Shown here: positions 36,812 through 46,042 of the stretch, in pieces
Position numbering within the stretch: position 1 is the first letter of the stretch
Layout of the letters: every line of letters starts with the position of its first letter
Assembly (NCBI GenBank): GCA_910587665.1
Contig: CAJUMZ010000001.1
Location: 62,001-126,000 of the forward strand
From: an uncultured Muribaculum sp.
GTDB taxonomy: Bacteria; Bacteroidota; Bacteroidia; Bacteroidales; Muribaculaceae
Reading direction: 5' to 3'
DNA: 64,000 nt
Made by a program: the position numbers and the translations under genes
Notes under the pieces: model-generated
The model's database searches: none
What the model saw: the letters and a program-made list of their open reading frames with translations, nothing else
Told to the model about the DNA's origin: nothing

Positions 36812-37931
36812 TTATTCTTCCGATTCTGCGGCAAATTCCATAAGGTATGCCTTGATGAATCCGTCAATATCCCCATCCATCACCCCGTTGACATCGCTTG
36901 TCTGCCAATTGGTGCGGTGGTCTTTCACGCGGCGGTCATCAAACACATAGCTGCGTATCTGCGACCCCCACTCTATTTTCATCTTGCCATCCTCGATCTT
37001 GCGCTGTTCGGCGAGACGATGCTGCAACTCCTTGTCGTAAAGTATCGACCGGAGCTGACGCATGGCGTTCTCCTTGTTCTTAGGCTGGTCACGGGTCTCG
37101 GTATTCTCGATAAGAATCTCCTCTTTCTCGCCGGTGTAGGGATCTACAAACTGATAACGCAACCTGACGCCCGACTCCACCTTATTGACATTCTGACCGC
37201 CGGCACCTCCGCTTCGGAATGTATCCCATGACAGGGCGGCGGGATCGACCTTCACCTCAATGGTGTCATCGACAAGCGGCGTCACAAACACCGATGCAAA
37301 CGAAGTCATACGCTTGCCCTGTGCATTGTAAGGCGACACCCTCACAAGACGGTGAACACCGTTTTCGCTCTTCAGGTAACCGTAGGCAAACGCTCCGTCG
37401 ACATCAATCGTCACCGACTTGATACCCGCCTCGTCACCTTCAAGGATATTGGCAATCGAAGCCTTATAACCTTTCGCCTCACACCAGCGTAGATACATGC
37501 GCATGAGCATCGACGCCCAGTCCTGGCTCTCCGTGCCGCCGGCACCGGAGTTGATCTTCAGCACCGCACCGAGCGAGTCTTCCTCGCGGCGGAGCATGTT
37601 TTTGAGTTCGAGAGCCTCGATTTTTTCCATTACCGAAGCATACATCGTGTCAATCTCGCTCTCCTCGACAAGACCTTCCTTAAGAAAGTCCCAGGCAAGC
37701 TGCAACTCTCCTACAGCCTTGTCAAGCTCATCATAACCATCGATCCACTGATGCAGCTCCTTTACTTTTTTCATCTGCGCCTGCGCCTCTTTCTGATGTT
37801 CCCAGAAATCGGGCACATGAGTGCGCAATTCCTCTTCTTCTACTTCGACACGCTTACTGTCGATGTCAAAGATACCTCCCCAGCGCATCCTTGCGCTCTA
37901 TCGTCTCTTTTAGCTGTTCAAATGTAATCAT
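36812..37931 (-). CDS. prfB: Peptide chain release factor 2, made by programmed +1 frameshift
   Basis: RF2 reads UGA and UAA stop codons and releases the finished protein. Translation begins at 37931 (MITFEQLKETIERKDALGRY) and meets an in-frame TGA at 37868-37866 after 21 codons. A +1 shift at CTT-TGA then continues as DIDSKRVEV for 351 more residues (372 in all). The peptidyl-transfer motif GGQ lies in RSGGAGGQNVNKVES. The stop-recognition tripeptide reads SPY in LVRVSPYNAQGK, where E. coli has SPF. It lies 6 bp before argB and 44 bp after the acyl-CoA ligase. Confidence 0.96.
37865..37881 (-). promoter_or_regulatory. prfB programmed frameshift site
   Basis: On the minus strand GGGGAGG-TAT-CTT-TGA-C: an internal Shine-Dalgarno-like stretch three bases before the slippery CTT-TGA-C. 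This is the classic RF2 autoregulatory site. Low RF2 makes ribosomes pause at UGA and shift by +1. Confidence 0.95.
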
Positions 37932-37975
37932 CTGATACGTTTTCAATATGGTTAATAATAATGTTGCTTATCAGC

Positions 37976-39784
37976 TTATTGCGCATACATAGCCTCTATC
38001 TCCCGGGCATACTTGTGGTTGATCACCGGACGGCGTATCTTGAGCGTATTGGTAAGCTCGCCGCTCTCCATCGTAAACTCCTTAGGGAGCAAGGTAAACT
38101 TCTTCACCTTCTCATAGCTTGCAAATCCTTTCTGCAGTTTCTCGATACGCCCTTCAATCATGCGGCGTATCTCGTTGTTGTTGACGAGATCCACCACCGA
38201 TTTATATTGTATGTGCTTCTTGCGGGCATACTCTTTCAGCGCCTCAAAAGCCGGTATTATTATTGCGGTGACATATTTGCGCTGGTCTCCGATAACGGCT
38301 ACCTGCTCGATATATTCGTCTTCGCCCAGACGGCTCTCTATCGCCTGCGGGGCTATATACTTGCCGTTGGAAGTCTTGAACAAGTCCTTTATACGCTCGG
38401 TGAGTATCAGCGCGCCGGTATCATCAATCTTGCCGGCGTCACCGGTCTTGAACCATCCGTCGGGCGTGAAGGCAGCCGCAGTCTCCTCCGGCTTGTTGTA
38501 ATATCCCGCCATCACCGTGGGGCCTTTTACGTATATCTCATCCTGTTCGCCTATTTTTATCATGATACGCGGCATGACCGTTCCCACAGTGCCTATCTCG
38601 TAACCGATTTTAGGGAAACATGTCACGGTAGCGGTCGTCTCCGACAAGCCGTAGCCGATTATGATAGGAATGCCGCAAGTCTGTAGAAATTCAGTGATGG
38701 AGGCTGACAACGGCGCGCCGGCCGTCGGGAACAGGTTGCCGTTTTCGATACCGATCACCTTGCGCATCGGCTCAAACACATGCTTGTCAAAAAACTTGTA
38801 CTGCATCTCAAGCAGTCGCGGCACCTTCCTCCCAAGCCTTACATAATCTATATTACGGCGACGGCCTACTACAAGGGCACGCTTTACAAGCAGCTTCTGC
38901 ACCGCATTCATGCGTGAGATTTTTGCCATTACAGCGGCATAGACCTTTTCCCAGAAGCGCGGTACGCTGCACATACATGTAGGATGGGTCTCGCGTATGG
39001 CAGTCTGTATATTGTGCGGGTCGAGGTTGACATACACCTTTATGCCCATCACCATGCAGTAATATGTCCACGCCTTTTCAAAGATGTGGCTCAACGGCAA
39101 GAAGCTTATCGACGTATCCTTGTCGGAAAGCATGGTCAGGCGCTCCTGATGGATCGCCATCGCCGCATCAAAACATGAGTGAAGCAGGATCGCACCTTTC
39201 GGCTCGCCGGTAGTGCCCGATGTGTAAAGGAGTGTGGCTATATCATCGGGGCGCGCAGCCTGCGACCGTTCAGCTACCTCTTGCCTGCACAGCTCGCCGG
39301 CAGCGGCTCCAAGCTTGATAAATGCCTCAAAAGTCATCGTATGCTTGTCGTCAGGATGAAGGGTCACCTCTTCATATGTCACAATCTGCTTCAGGCAGTG
39401 ACATTTTCCGGCCACCTTACGCGCTATGTTGTATTGCTCCTCATTACCGACGAAAAGCACCGACACACGCGCGTCGTTGACAATATACTCCACCTGTTCC
39501 TCACTGCTGGTGGCATAAATCGACACCGGCACCGCGCGATTGGCAAAAGCCGCGAAATCAGTAACAAGTATATCCGGGCGATTAGCCGAAAACACACCGA
39601 CGGTGTGGGTAGGCTCTATCCCGAGTATTTCAAGCGCACATGCCGCCTTATCGACATTCTCGCTGAAAACATTCCATGAAATCTCATCCCATGAGCCTTG
39701 CAGTGTGCTCTTGAAACAGAACACAGCCCTGTCACCATACTTCAGTGCCTGCTTGCGCACAAGACTCGTCAATATATTTGGCAT
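37976..39784 (-). CDS. AMP-dependent long-chain fatty-acid--CoA ligase
   Basis: A 602-residue ANL-superfamily enzyme that activates fatty acids to acyl-CoA through an acyl-AMP. The P-loop LLYTSGTTGEPKGAIL is near residue 190, the GYGLSETTATVT motif near 385, and the hinge GWFKTGDAGKID with LTERIKDLFKTSNGKYIAP near 445. The C-terminal catalytic lysine region reads GELTNTLKIRR. It is of the FadD15/Faa type without a signal peptide. It heads the operon with prfB and argB, although no metabolic link is obvious. Confidence 0.92.
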   Translation of the reverse strand: MPNILTSLVRKQALKYGDRAVFCFKSTLQGSWDEISWNVFSENVDKAACALEILGIEPTHTVGVFSANRPDILVTDFAAFANRAVPVSIYATSSEEQVEYIVNDARVSVLFVGNEEQYNIARKVAGKCHCLKQIVTYEEVTLHPDDKHTMTFEAFIKLGAAAGELCRQEVAERSQAARPDDIATLLYTSGTTGEPKGAILLHSCFDAAMAIHQERLTMLSDKDTSISFLPLSHIFEKAWTYYCMVMGIKVYVNLDPHNIQTAIRETHPTCMCSVPRFWEKVYAAVMAKISRMNAVQKLLVKRALVVGRRRNIDYVRLGRKVPRLLEMQYKFFDKHVFEPMRKVIGIENGNLFPTAGAPLSASITEFLQTCGIPIIIGYGLSETTATVTCFPKIGYEIGTVGTVMPRIMIKIGEQDEIYVKGPTVMAGYYNKPEETAAAFTPDGWFKTGDAGKIDDTGALILTERIKDLFKTSNGKYIAPQAIESRLGEDEYIEQVAVIGDQRKYVTAIIIPAFEALKEYARKKHIQYKSVVDLVNNNEIRRMIEGRIEKLQKGFASYEKVKKFTLLPKEFTMESGELTNTLKIRRPVINHKYAREIEAMYAQ

Positions 39785-39803
39785 AATCTATAAATTTGCT
39801 TGG

Positions 39804-39811
39804 CAAAGTTA
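39804..39811 (-). promoter_or_regulatory. Bacteroidetes-type promoter (TAACTTTG) of the ligase-prfB-argB operon
   Basis: On the minus strand TAACTTTG fits TAnnTTTG, 20 bp upstream of the ligase start codon. Confidence 0.6.
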
Positions 39812-39943
39812 ACCCCTACCTCCTACTTAATAACATTATTACCATCTTTTTCTCGCATTTCATTAACATTCATTTACATCTGCACGAAAACTACGCGGAC
39901 TAATTAACATCCGACAACAAATATTCCTTACATTAATGCAATA

Positions 39944-39975
39944 ACCGGGAATGGAACACAAGCCCCATTCCCGGT
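39944..39975 (-). terminator. Hairpin after the 172-residue beta-barrel gene
   Basis: ACCGGGAATGG (39944-39954) pairs with CCATTCCCGGT (39965-39975), an 11-bp perfect stem with a 10-base loop. No long T-run follows on either strand, so termination strength is uncertain. It lies 38 bp after the stop at 40013. Confidence 0.55.
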
Positions 39976-40012
39976 CACATCACATGTATATTTTTACTTT
40001 TCAAACGCGTTA

Positions 40013-40531
40013 TTACAACCTCAGCTTAAAGCCCACCTGAACAAGGCCCTGTGCACCGAAACCGATCTCACCGAACAGAGAGAACACGTTGGTAAGACCC
40101 ACGGTCGCACCCACGGGGTTGATCTGGAAAGCGAAATAGCCCTTGTTTTTACTGTCATCAGGCCATGTCTCGTGCATGATCACGGAGCCTATGCCCACCT
40201 TGCCGTAAACAGTGACAATACGGTTGCGATAGTAGTCATATCTACCGTTGAGCATAATGGCATGATAGTAGAAATGATTGTCATCCCACTTTTTTCTTGT
40301 AGTGCTGGAGAATGTGTAAGAAGGACCGATCCAGAAATTTGGCGCAATATTCACATTTACTCCAAGGTTGAGCGCACCCCAGGCATTGTTTACATCCGGG
40401 CCTCCGTCGTGGCAGTCCATCGCATCCATCTGAGTATAACCACCGTAGCTTGCAAACACTTCCGTACGCTGAGCCTGCGCGGCGATGCAGAACCCTACTA
40501 CCGTCATCAGCGCAAGTAAATACTTCTTCAT
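40013..40531 (-). CDS. Small outer-membrane beta-barrel protein
   Basis: A 172-residue protein with a signal peptide ending in AAQAQ and then about eight amphipathic strands (LNLGVNVNIAPNFWIGPSYTF, MLNGRYDYYRNRIVTVYG, FSLFGEIGFGAQGLVQVGFK). Its size and pattern suggest an eight-stranded OmpX/OmpW-like barrel. No family can be named. It is monocistronic and ends in a hairpin. Function is unknown. Confidence 0.7.
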   Translation of the reverse strand: MKKYLLALMTVVGFCIAAQAQRTEVFASYGGYTQMDAMDCHDGGPDVNNAWGALNLGVNVNIAPNFWIGPSYTFSSTTRKKWDDNHFYYHAIMLNGRYDYYRNRIVTVYGKVGIGSVIMHETWPDDSKNKGYFAFQINPVGATVGLTNVFSLFGEIGFGAQGLVQVGFKLRL

Positions 40532-40599
40532 AATCGTGATTTTAAATTGTTTAAATTACACTAAATAAAGTTCCGGTATTTTAAACAATCTTAACGGCA

Positions 40600-41889
40600 T
40601 TAAAGTTGAAATCGAATTGAAAATCTCGTCAGCCCGTCGGCATGTGTGCGAAGAAAAAAAGAGCATTCATGGCGGTTAAGCACCTCTCCTACAAAAAGAA
40701 GCCCGAGTCCCCTGCCATCGGCTTTTGAGGAGAAAAAAGGAGTAAAAATCTTCTGTTGCGTCTCCTTGTCGATGCCTGCACCGTTGTCGGCGACACAAAA
40801 GCCGGGAGCAGATGAGTCAACCGATATTATAATATCACCGTCGCGCCCGATGCTCTCCGCCGAGTTTTTAACCAGGTTTATAAGCACCTGCTCCATCAAC
40901 ACCCGGTCAAGCATTACCGTAACGTCATCAGCACCCGGTTCGAGACGCAGGCTGATATTCCTGCCGGCACACAGGCTCTCAAGCATCGGCACTGCGTCGG
41001 AAATAAACGCATTGAGCTCGCAGGGTGCAAGATGAGCCTGGGGAATCTTGACGACATTGGCAAACGATGTTATGAAGCGACTCATGCTCTCACACCGGCG
41101 ACGACATACGTCAAGAGCCTCTGCCATATCGGGGTCAGATGCTACCGATACCGCGGTGTCAAGAATAGAGCCTACACCCGCCATGGAATTATTTACCTCG
41201 TGAGCCATCATGCGTATCACTTTCTCATAAGCTCCCTTTTCAGCCTTTATAACCTCGTCGGTAAGCTTCTCAATCATGACAAACGGATGGGAATATCCCT
41301 TGTCCATGAAAGAGAGACGCGCACATCGATAAATCATAGAATCGCTAAGGCGTATTGTATTTGTAGATCCTTGCGTCACAGCGGAAAGAGCCTCTGCAAG
41401 CTGTCCGGAAAGCGACGATATCCGCTCTCCTTCAATCATGCCTCGGTCGGGAATGTCAAGAAATCTCAGCGCGGCATCATTAGCCACCATCACCCGGTCA
41501 TCATCATCGCATATAAGGATTCCCATAGGAGATGCGGCAATAAGCAAGTCAAGAAAATGATTCTGCTCCCTTACATGCAATCGCTCTTCTTTCAGTCGCG
41601 ACATCATGCCATTGAACATTTCCACTATTCGGTCGGCCTCCCTTTGTCCCACAGGAGAAAGACGGCTGCTAAAATCTTGTTCCCGCAACAGGTCTATGCC
41701 ATTGGCAATCGTGTTTATAGGCTTTATAAGCCTTGTATAAAACGCCCACAGCAGCAACAGGCACAAGGCAAGCAAAGCCTCGACTACAAAAAAAGATAGT
41801 GCAGCGGTGTTCCTGACAATCATAAACAATGCAACACCAAGTGCTACAATCAGCACCGACAGTATTATAAAAATCAGATTGCGCCTCAT
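40600..41889 (-). CDS. NtrB-type sensor histidine kinase of the exporter operon
   Basis: A 430-residue membrane kinase with two N-terminal TM helices (about 5-55), a HAMP-like segment (RLIKPINTIANGI), a PAS domain (AASPMGILICDDDDRVMVANDAA), an H-box MAHEVNNSMAGVGSIL (His230) and an ATP-binding domain with NLVKNSAES, ADNGAGI and GRGLGL. There is almost no periplasmic part, so it probably senses within the membrane or cytosol. The ATG overlaps the stop of the response-regulator gene (ATGA at 41889-41886), so the two are translated together. It should phosphorylate Asp50 of that regulator. Confidence 0.92.
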   Translation of the reverse strand: MRRNLIFIILSVLIVALGVALFMIVRNTAALSFFVVEALLALCLLLLWAFYTRLIKPINTIANGIDLLREQDFSSRLSPVGQREADRIVEMFNGMMSRLKEERLHVREQNHFLDLLIAASPMGILICDDDDRVMVANDAALRFLDIPDRGMIEGERISSLSGQLAEALSAVTQGSTNTIRLSDSMIYRCARLSFMDKGYSHPFVMIEKLTDEVIKAEKGAYEKVIRMMAHEVNNSMAGVGSILDTAVSVASDPDMAEALDVCRRRCESMSRFITSFANVVKIPQAHLAPCELNAFISDAVPMLESLCAGRNISLRLEPGADDVTVMLDRVLMEQVLINLVKNSAESIGRDGDIIISVDSSAPGFCVADNGAGIDKETQQKIFTPFFSSKADGRGLGLLFVGEVLNRHECSFFLRTHADGLTRFSIRFQL

Positions 41890-43214
41890 GTCGATATGCC
41901 GAATTTCTCCATACGCCGGTACAATGCCTGACGGCTTATGCCAAGCGATAATGCCGCGGCCGACATATTGCCGCCACAACGGGCAAGAGCCTTCTCTATC
42001 GCCGCGCGCTCAATATCTTCCAGACTCCCGGAGGCAACTGACGAAGCCACGGGTGAGTCGGGGGTAAGAGATGCAGCGCTTTTGAAAGCATGCTCGTCAA
42101 GCGACGGCGACCCGCTGATAAGCATTGTGCGCTCTACGAGATTTTTCAGCTCCCTTATATTTCCGGGATACGGAAGCCTCGAAAGATAAGCCATCGCCCC
42201 GGGGGTGATATCGGGCATGTCCATGTGATTTGCCTTGCTGAACTGACGGGCAAAATGATTGACAAGCTCCGGGATATCGCCCTGACGTTCGCGCAGAGGC
42301 GGCAGCGTTACGGTTATAAGATTGATACGATAAAAAAGGTCTTCGCGGAAAGTACGGTCGGCAACCATGGAAGCGAGATCGGCGTTGGTAGCACACACCA
42401 CGCGTATATCTACCTTGCGCGGCATGCTGTCACCAAGCACTTCGAAAGTGTGTTCCTGAAGCACCCGCAACAGCTTGACTTGGGAATTTACGTCAAGCTC
42501 GCCTATCTCGTCGAGAAATATCGTGCCCTTGTCGGCAACCGCAAAACGACCTTCCCGGTCGGCAGTAGCCCCGGTAAACGACCCTTTCTTATGTCCGAAC
42601 ATCTCGCTCTCAAAAAGCGATCGCGATATACCGCCGAGGTTGACTTTTACAAAAGGCGCCCCGCTACGACGGCTGTTGGCATGTATCGTCTCGGCGATAA
42701 GCTCCTTACCGGTGCCATTCTCGCCCATAATCAGTACGGGGGCGTCGGTGGCGGCGATACGTTTCACCGTGTCAAGCACGCCCATAAGGGCCTGCGACGA
42801 GCCGATTATGCGCGACCGGTCAAACTGTGTCACAGTCACATTGCCACCTGACAGATTTATCGCTGTTTCCACCCGATTGAGAAGAGCCTTGTTATCCCAG
42901 GGCTTTGTAATGAAATCAAACGCTCCCGACCTTATCCCCTCCACGGCAAGCGGTATGCTGCCCCATGCGGTCATAAGGATGACAGGTACCCCGGGATGGA
43001 ATATCTTGATCTGGCGAAGTAGGGTAAGCCCCTCATCACCGGTCACGGCACGGGTAAAATTCATGTCGAGCAAAACAAGCTTCGGCACTGTCGACCTCAC
43101 TACCTCCATCGCCTCGGCGGGACCGGAGACCGTCGTCACCTCATAACCCGCCTTCCGCAACAGCATAGAAAGCGACAATCTTATCGCATTATCATCATCA
43201 ACCACAAGTATCAT
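41886..43214 (-). CDS. NtrC-family sigma-54-dependent response regulator
   Basis: A 442-residue enhancer-binding protein: receiver domain with phospho-acceptor Asp50 (VLLDMNF), an AAA+ domain with Walker A GENGTGKE, the sigma-54 contact loop KGSFTGA (GAFTGA with Ala to Ser), Walker B GTIFLDEIGEL, and a C-terminal Fis-type helix-turn-helix (SLGISRQALYRRMEKF). It activates RNA polymerase carrying sigma-54. A sigma-54 promoter lies in front of the operon's first gene at 52001-51984, which strongly suggests autoregulation. The gene begins 40 bp after the TolC stop and has a possible extra promoter of its own. Confidence 0.94.
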   Translation of the reverse strand: MILVVDDDNAIRLSLSMLLRKAGYEVTTVSGPAEAMEVVRSTVPKLVLLDMNFTRAVTGDEGLTLLRQIKIFHPGVPVILMTAWGSIPLAVEGIRSGAFDFITKPWDNKALLNRVETAINLSGGNVTVTQFDRSRIIGSSQALMGVLDTVKRIAATDAPVLIMGENGTGKELIAETIHANSRRSGAPFVKVNLGGISRSLFESEMFGHKKGSFTGATADREGRFAVADKGTIFLDEIGELDVNSQVKLLRVLQEHTFEVLGDSMPRKVDIRVVCATNADLASMVADRTFREDLFYRINLITVTLPPLRERQGDIPELVNHFARQFSKANHMDMPDITPGAMAYLSRLPYPGNIRELKNLVERTMLISGSPSLDEHAFKSAASLTPDSPVASSVASGSLEDIERAAIEKALARCGGNMSAAALSLGISRQALYRRMEKFGIST

Positions 43215-43218
43215 ATTG

Positions 43219-43226
43219 CAAAGATA
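43219..43226 (-). promoter_or_regulatory. Possible internal promoter (TATCTTTG) for the two-component pair
   Basis: On the minus strand TATCTTTG fits TAnnTTTG, but it lies only 4 bp before the regulator start codon, so a transcript from it would be leaderless or nearly so. No -33 box is visible. It could give low basal expression of the regulator and kinase. Confidence 0.4.
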
Positions 43227-43254
43227 GGGAATATTCGCGATTTATGCGAGTTAC

Positions 43255-44739
43255 TTATCGCCTGACAATCTTTTCTATGTCGCTCTCTATTGATGTCCCG
43301 GTAGCAAAATCCCATAATGTCAGGCTCCGCAACTGATAGTAATAGTACCAGTAGAGGAACAGCTCTACGATATAATCGCTGCGCGAGGCATCTTTCTTCG
43401 ACTGCGAATCATTGAGTTCAAGCGTAGAAATCTTGCCCACCATGAATGTCTCTACATTAGTGTGATAGCGTTTCATTGCTATGGTGTCGGCCCTTGAAGC
43501 GACGTTCACAAGAGCCTGCTGGTTATTGAAACGCTCGACAAGGATAAAAATATCCTGATTGAAGTTCATGGTCTCCTGACGCAGATAGCTCTCCACCACC
43601 TCGCGATTGCTCTCGGCGACTTTCACCTGCCCCCGGCGTTTGCCCCAGTCAAGAATAGGTATCCGGAATCCGATCTCCACCACTTGATTATCTTTCAATG
43701 TGCTATAGGCACCGCGCATATTATCGGATGTACCGGTATAGCCCACCTGGGCAAAGAGCGTTATTTCACGCATATTGCCTTTGGCCTTAGCCACCTCATA
43801 ATCGGCTTCAAGTTGACGACGTCGTATATTTTTGGCAAAAGAATTGTTGGCACGTGCCTTTTCCAGCACGTCATCATACTGCACCTTTGCCTGAGGAATT
43901 GCCTCCGGCAACACCGGTTCCAGCTCTACCGACTCGTCAAGGGCAAGAAAAGAGCGCATCTCAAACATTTTTGCCTTATAGTCGCTTCCGGTATCGGTCA
44001 GCGTAGTGCGGGCATTGAGCACATTAAGCTCAAGCTGAAGCAGATCGTTTTCACTGATCTGTCCCATGGCACGCTTCACCTTTGCCACTTCATAGAGCTT
44101 TTCACAATTGACAAGATTCTGTTCTGCCGAATTAAGATTTTCCTTAAGCTTCAGAAGAGTGAAAAACAGATCTACCGCTTTCATCGCCACCTGCTCGGTC
44201 GCGCTCATGAACGCCGCTTTAGCCTCTTCGTAGCGCACCGGCTCTATGCGGCGGCTCCACTTGATATGATTCACCCCGAATATAGGCTGGCTCAGCGTAA
44301 GCGCCACCGGCACCGACATGAAGCGGTCAAACTTGTTGCCGTCAAGCTGCTTCAGAAAATCAAGCGAAGTATTCAGCGACAATTTTCCTCCCGTAAACCA
44401 TATATTCTGGTCTATCGAGAGCGTACCGCTCATCTGGAGATTGTTATTGCGAACAAAGGTATAGCTTCCGTCATCAAGCTGATAGGTTGAATAATTTTTC
44501 CGATAGCTTGGGACCGTTGCCTGAAAATTCACCTCAGGCAGAAGATCGGCACGGAATGTACGATACTGCCAGTAGGCACGTTTCAACTCATTGAGCGCAA
44601 CAGCGGCATCAACGCTCTGCGCCCGGGCTATGGCTATCGCATCGTCAAGGGTTATCGGCTGCGGCTCGGCGGCAAAAGCCGCCGATGCCGTTCCGAAAAG
44701 CAACATTGTAACTATTAATTTAATAAAAGAAACTTTCAT
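43255..44739 (-). CDS. TolC-family outer-membrane efflux protein
   Basis: A 494-residue channel subunit with a signal peptide (LLFGTASAAFAA) and two outer-membrane-efflux repeats with long helices (AEQNLVNCEKLYEVAKVKRAMGQI, VVESYLRQETMNFNQDIFIL). It is not a lipoprotein, unlike the RND-linked factor at 6991. The start at 44739 begins the signal peptide; an in-frame ATG at 44781 would add 14 residues. It follows the last permease and would provide the exit duct for the ABC/adaptor exporter. Confidence 0.9.
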   Translation of the reverse strand: MKVSFIKLIVTMLLFGTASAAFAAEPQPITLDDAIAIARAQSVDAAVALNELKRAYWQYRTFRADLLPEVNFQATVPSYRKNYSTYQLDDGSYTFVRNNNLQMSGTLSIDQNIWFTGGKLSLNTSLDFLKQLDGNKFDRFMSVPVALTLSQPIFGVNHIKWSRRIEPVRYEEAKAAFMSATEQVAMKAVDLFFTLLKLKENLNSAEQNLVNCEKLYEVAKVKRAMGQISENDLLQLELNVLNARTTLTDTGSDYKAKMFEMRSFLALDESVELEPVLPEAIPQAKVQYDDVLEKARANNSFAKNIRRRQLEADYEVAKAKGNMREITLFAQVGYTGTSDNMRGAYSTLKDNQVVEIGFRIPILDWGKRRGQVKVAESNREVVESYLRQETMNFNQDIFILVERFNNQQALVNVASRADTIAMKRYHTNVETFMVGKISTLELNDSQSKKDASRSDYIVELFLYWYYYYQLRSLTLWDFATGTSIESDIEKIVRR

Positions 44740-44781
44740 AAAGTTAATGACATGACAAGTATTAAAATATCTATTCATCAT

Positions 44782-46032
44782 CTATTCATCGTGAAGTGCG
44801 GTCGCAGGAGTGACATGCATGGCGCGCCATGCCGGGATAGCAATGCCGACAACAATCATCAGCGCCATAATCAGAAAAGTTATGGCAGCACACAGCAATA
44901 TACGCCCGATACTGAAATAAGAGCCTGCATACCATTGGTTGAACTCAAGGTTGGCAAGGTTGGCATCAATCACCACCGCCGGCAATGTAACCACGGCAAG
45001 CAGCAACAATCCTTCACCTATGAGAAGGCGGAACACATCACTTGAGGTAGCCCCGCTTACCTTGCGCACGGCAATATCACGGGTACGCTGCTGAGTGCGG
45101 AACCAGAAAGTACCGAGCAATCCGAGGAATATATTCAGGAGCAGGAATGCCATGCCGGTAACCATATTGCGAATACTGATGAATTCACCTTGCAAAAAGT
45201 TCTCGCGCATGTCGTCAAATGACTGTATGTCGCTTATAAACAGGTTACCTACACGGAAATGCCGGTCAGCATCGGCACGCAGATTCTCGATGAAATCCTT
45301 ATCCATGCCGTCACGCACACGCACGACCAACTCATGTGCCCAAAACGCATATTCAGGCAAGCCCATAACCACGGTACGATTCATCTGCCCCTGCATAAAG
45401 TCACTGTATTTGACAGGGACAATTGACGCGCCCACGCGACAAGGCTTTGTAGAGTCATTATACTCATAGGCATCGGTTCCGATAAACTGAGACATCGAGG
45501 GCTGCTTGTCGTCAAGCTGGTTAAGAAGATTGTCACTTACAAGTATCTCACCCTTGCGGAGCATCTCGGCAAGCTGCTCCGGAGTCTCCCCATTGACTCC
45601 CTCATAGCGGAACACATTCATAAAATCGGGTGTCACCTCACGGTAAGGATAAAAACCGTTGGCATACAAGGTATCAAACCTAAAACTCCGTCCGCTGTTA
45701 CTATTGTTATATGGATGTGCGTTCTGACCCAATGCCACATACTCTATCTCCGGGCGACGGCGAAGCCGCTCCTGCATATCAATAATCCATTCACCACGCT
45801 GCTCGTCGGTTGGATCGTCAATATACTCCGGGCTTTTATCGGTGATCTCGTTTATGCTGATTTTGTAACAGTGGCTTATGTCGAAGCCGAGCGGTTCGGT
45901 ATACACACGACATTGCACATAAAGATAGTCTACGATATACCACATTACCACACTCACCACAAGTAGCTCCAGGCAGAGCCAAAGGTTACTGCGCCACTCG
46001 TTTTTTATTTGTTTGAACAGTTTTTGATTCAT
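44782..46032 (-). CDS. MacB/FtsX-type ABC transporter permease (fourth of four)
   Basis: A 416-residue permease: N-terminal TM helix (LWLCLELLVVSVVMWYIV), a large periplasmic MacB-type core domain (about 50-290) and three C-terminal TM helices with RTQQRTRDIAVRKVSGATSSDVF and IPAWRAMHVTPATALHDE, the usual FtsX/MacB end. The start MNQKLFKQIKNEW at 46032 was preferred over 46068 because it avoids overlap with the preceding gene. It is paired with the permease at 46043-47326. The unit is half the size of the duplicated 800-residue Bacteroidetes FtsX proteins. Confidence 0.88.
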   Translation of the reverse strand: MNQKLFKQIKNEWRSNLWLCLELLVVSVVMWYIVDYLYVQCRVYTEPLGFDISHCYKISINEITDKSPEYIDDPTDEQRGEWIIDMQERLRRRPEIEYVALGQNAHPYNNSNSGRSFRFDTLYANGFYPYREVTPDFMNVFRYEGVNGETPEQLAEMLRKGEILVSDNLLNQLDDKQPSMSQFIGTDAYEYNDSTKPCRVGASIVPVKYSDFMQGQMNRTVVMGLPEYAFWAHELVVRVRDGMDKDFIENLRADADRHFRVGNLFISDIQSFDDMRENFLQGEFISIRNMVTGMAFLLLNIFLGLLGTFWFRTQQRTRDIAVRKVSGATSSDVFRLLIGEGLLLLAVVTLPAVVIDANLANLEFNQWYAGSYFSIGRILLCAAITFLIMALMIVVGIAIPAWRAMHVTPATALHDE

Positions 46033-46042
46033 AAAAGCAGGT

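Noticed and set aside
37866..37868. In-frame TGA in prfB that looks like a broken gene
   Set aside because: The flanking GGGGAGG-TAT-CTT-TGA-C is the known RF2 programmed frameshift site, and the remaining frame is intact.
42090..42851. Long + strand ORF of 253 residues opposite the NtrC-type gene
   Set aside because: It has no recognisable domain and lies wholly opposite a gene with clear AAA+ motifs; GC-rich codon structure explains it.
43684..44490. + strand ORF of 268 residues opposite TolC
   Set aside because: Antisense shadow of a clear TolC-family gene; His- and Leu-rich nonsense composition.
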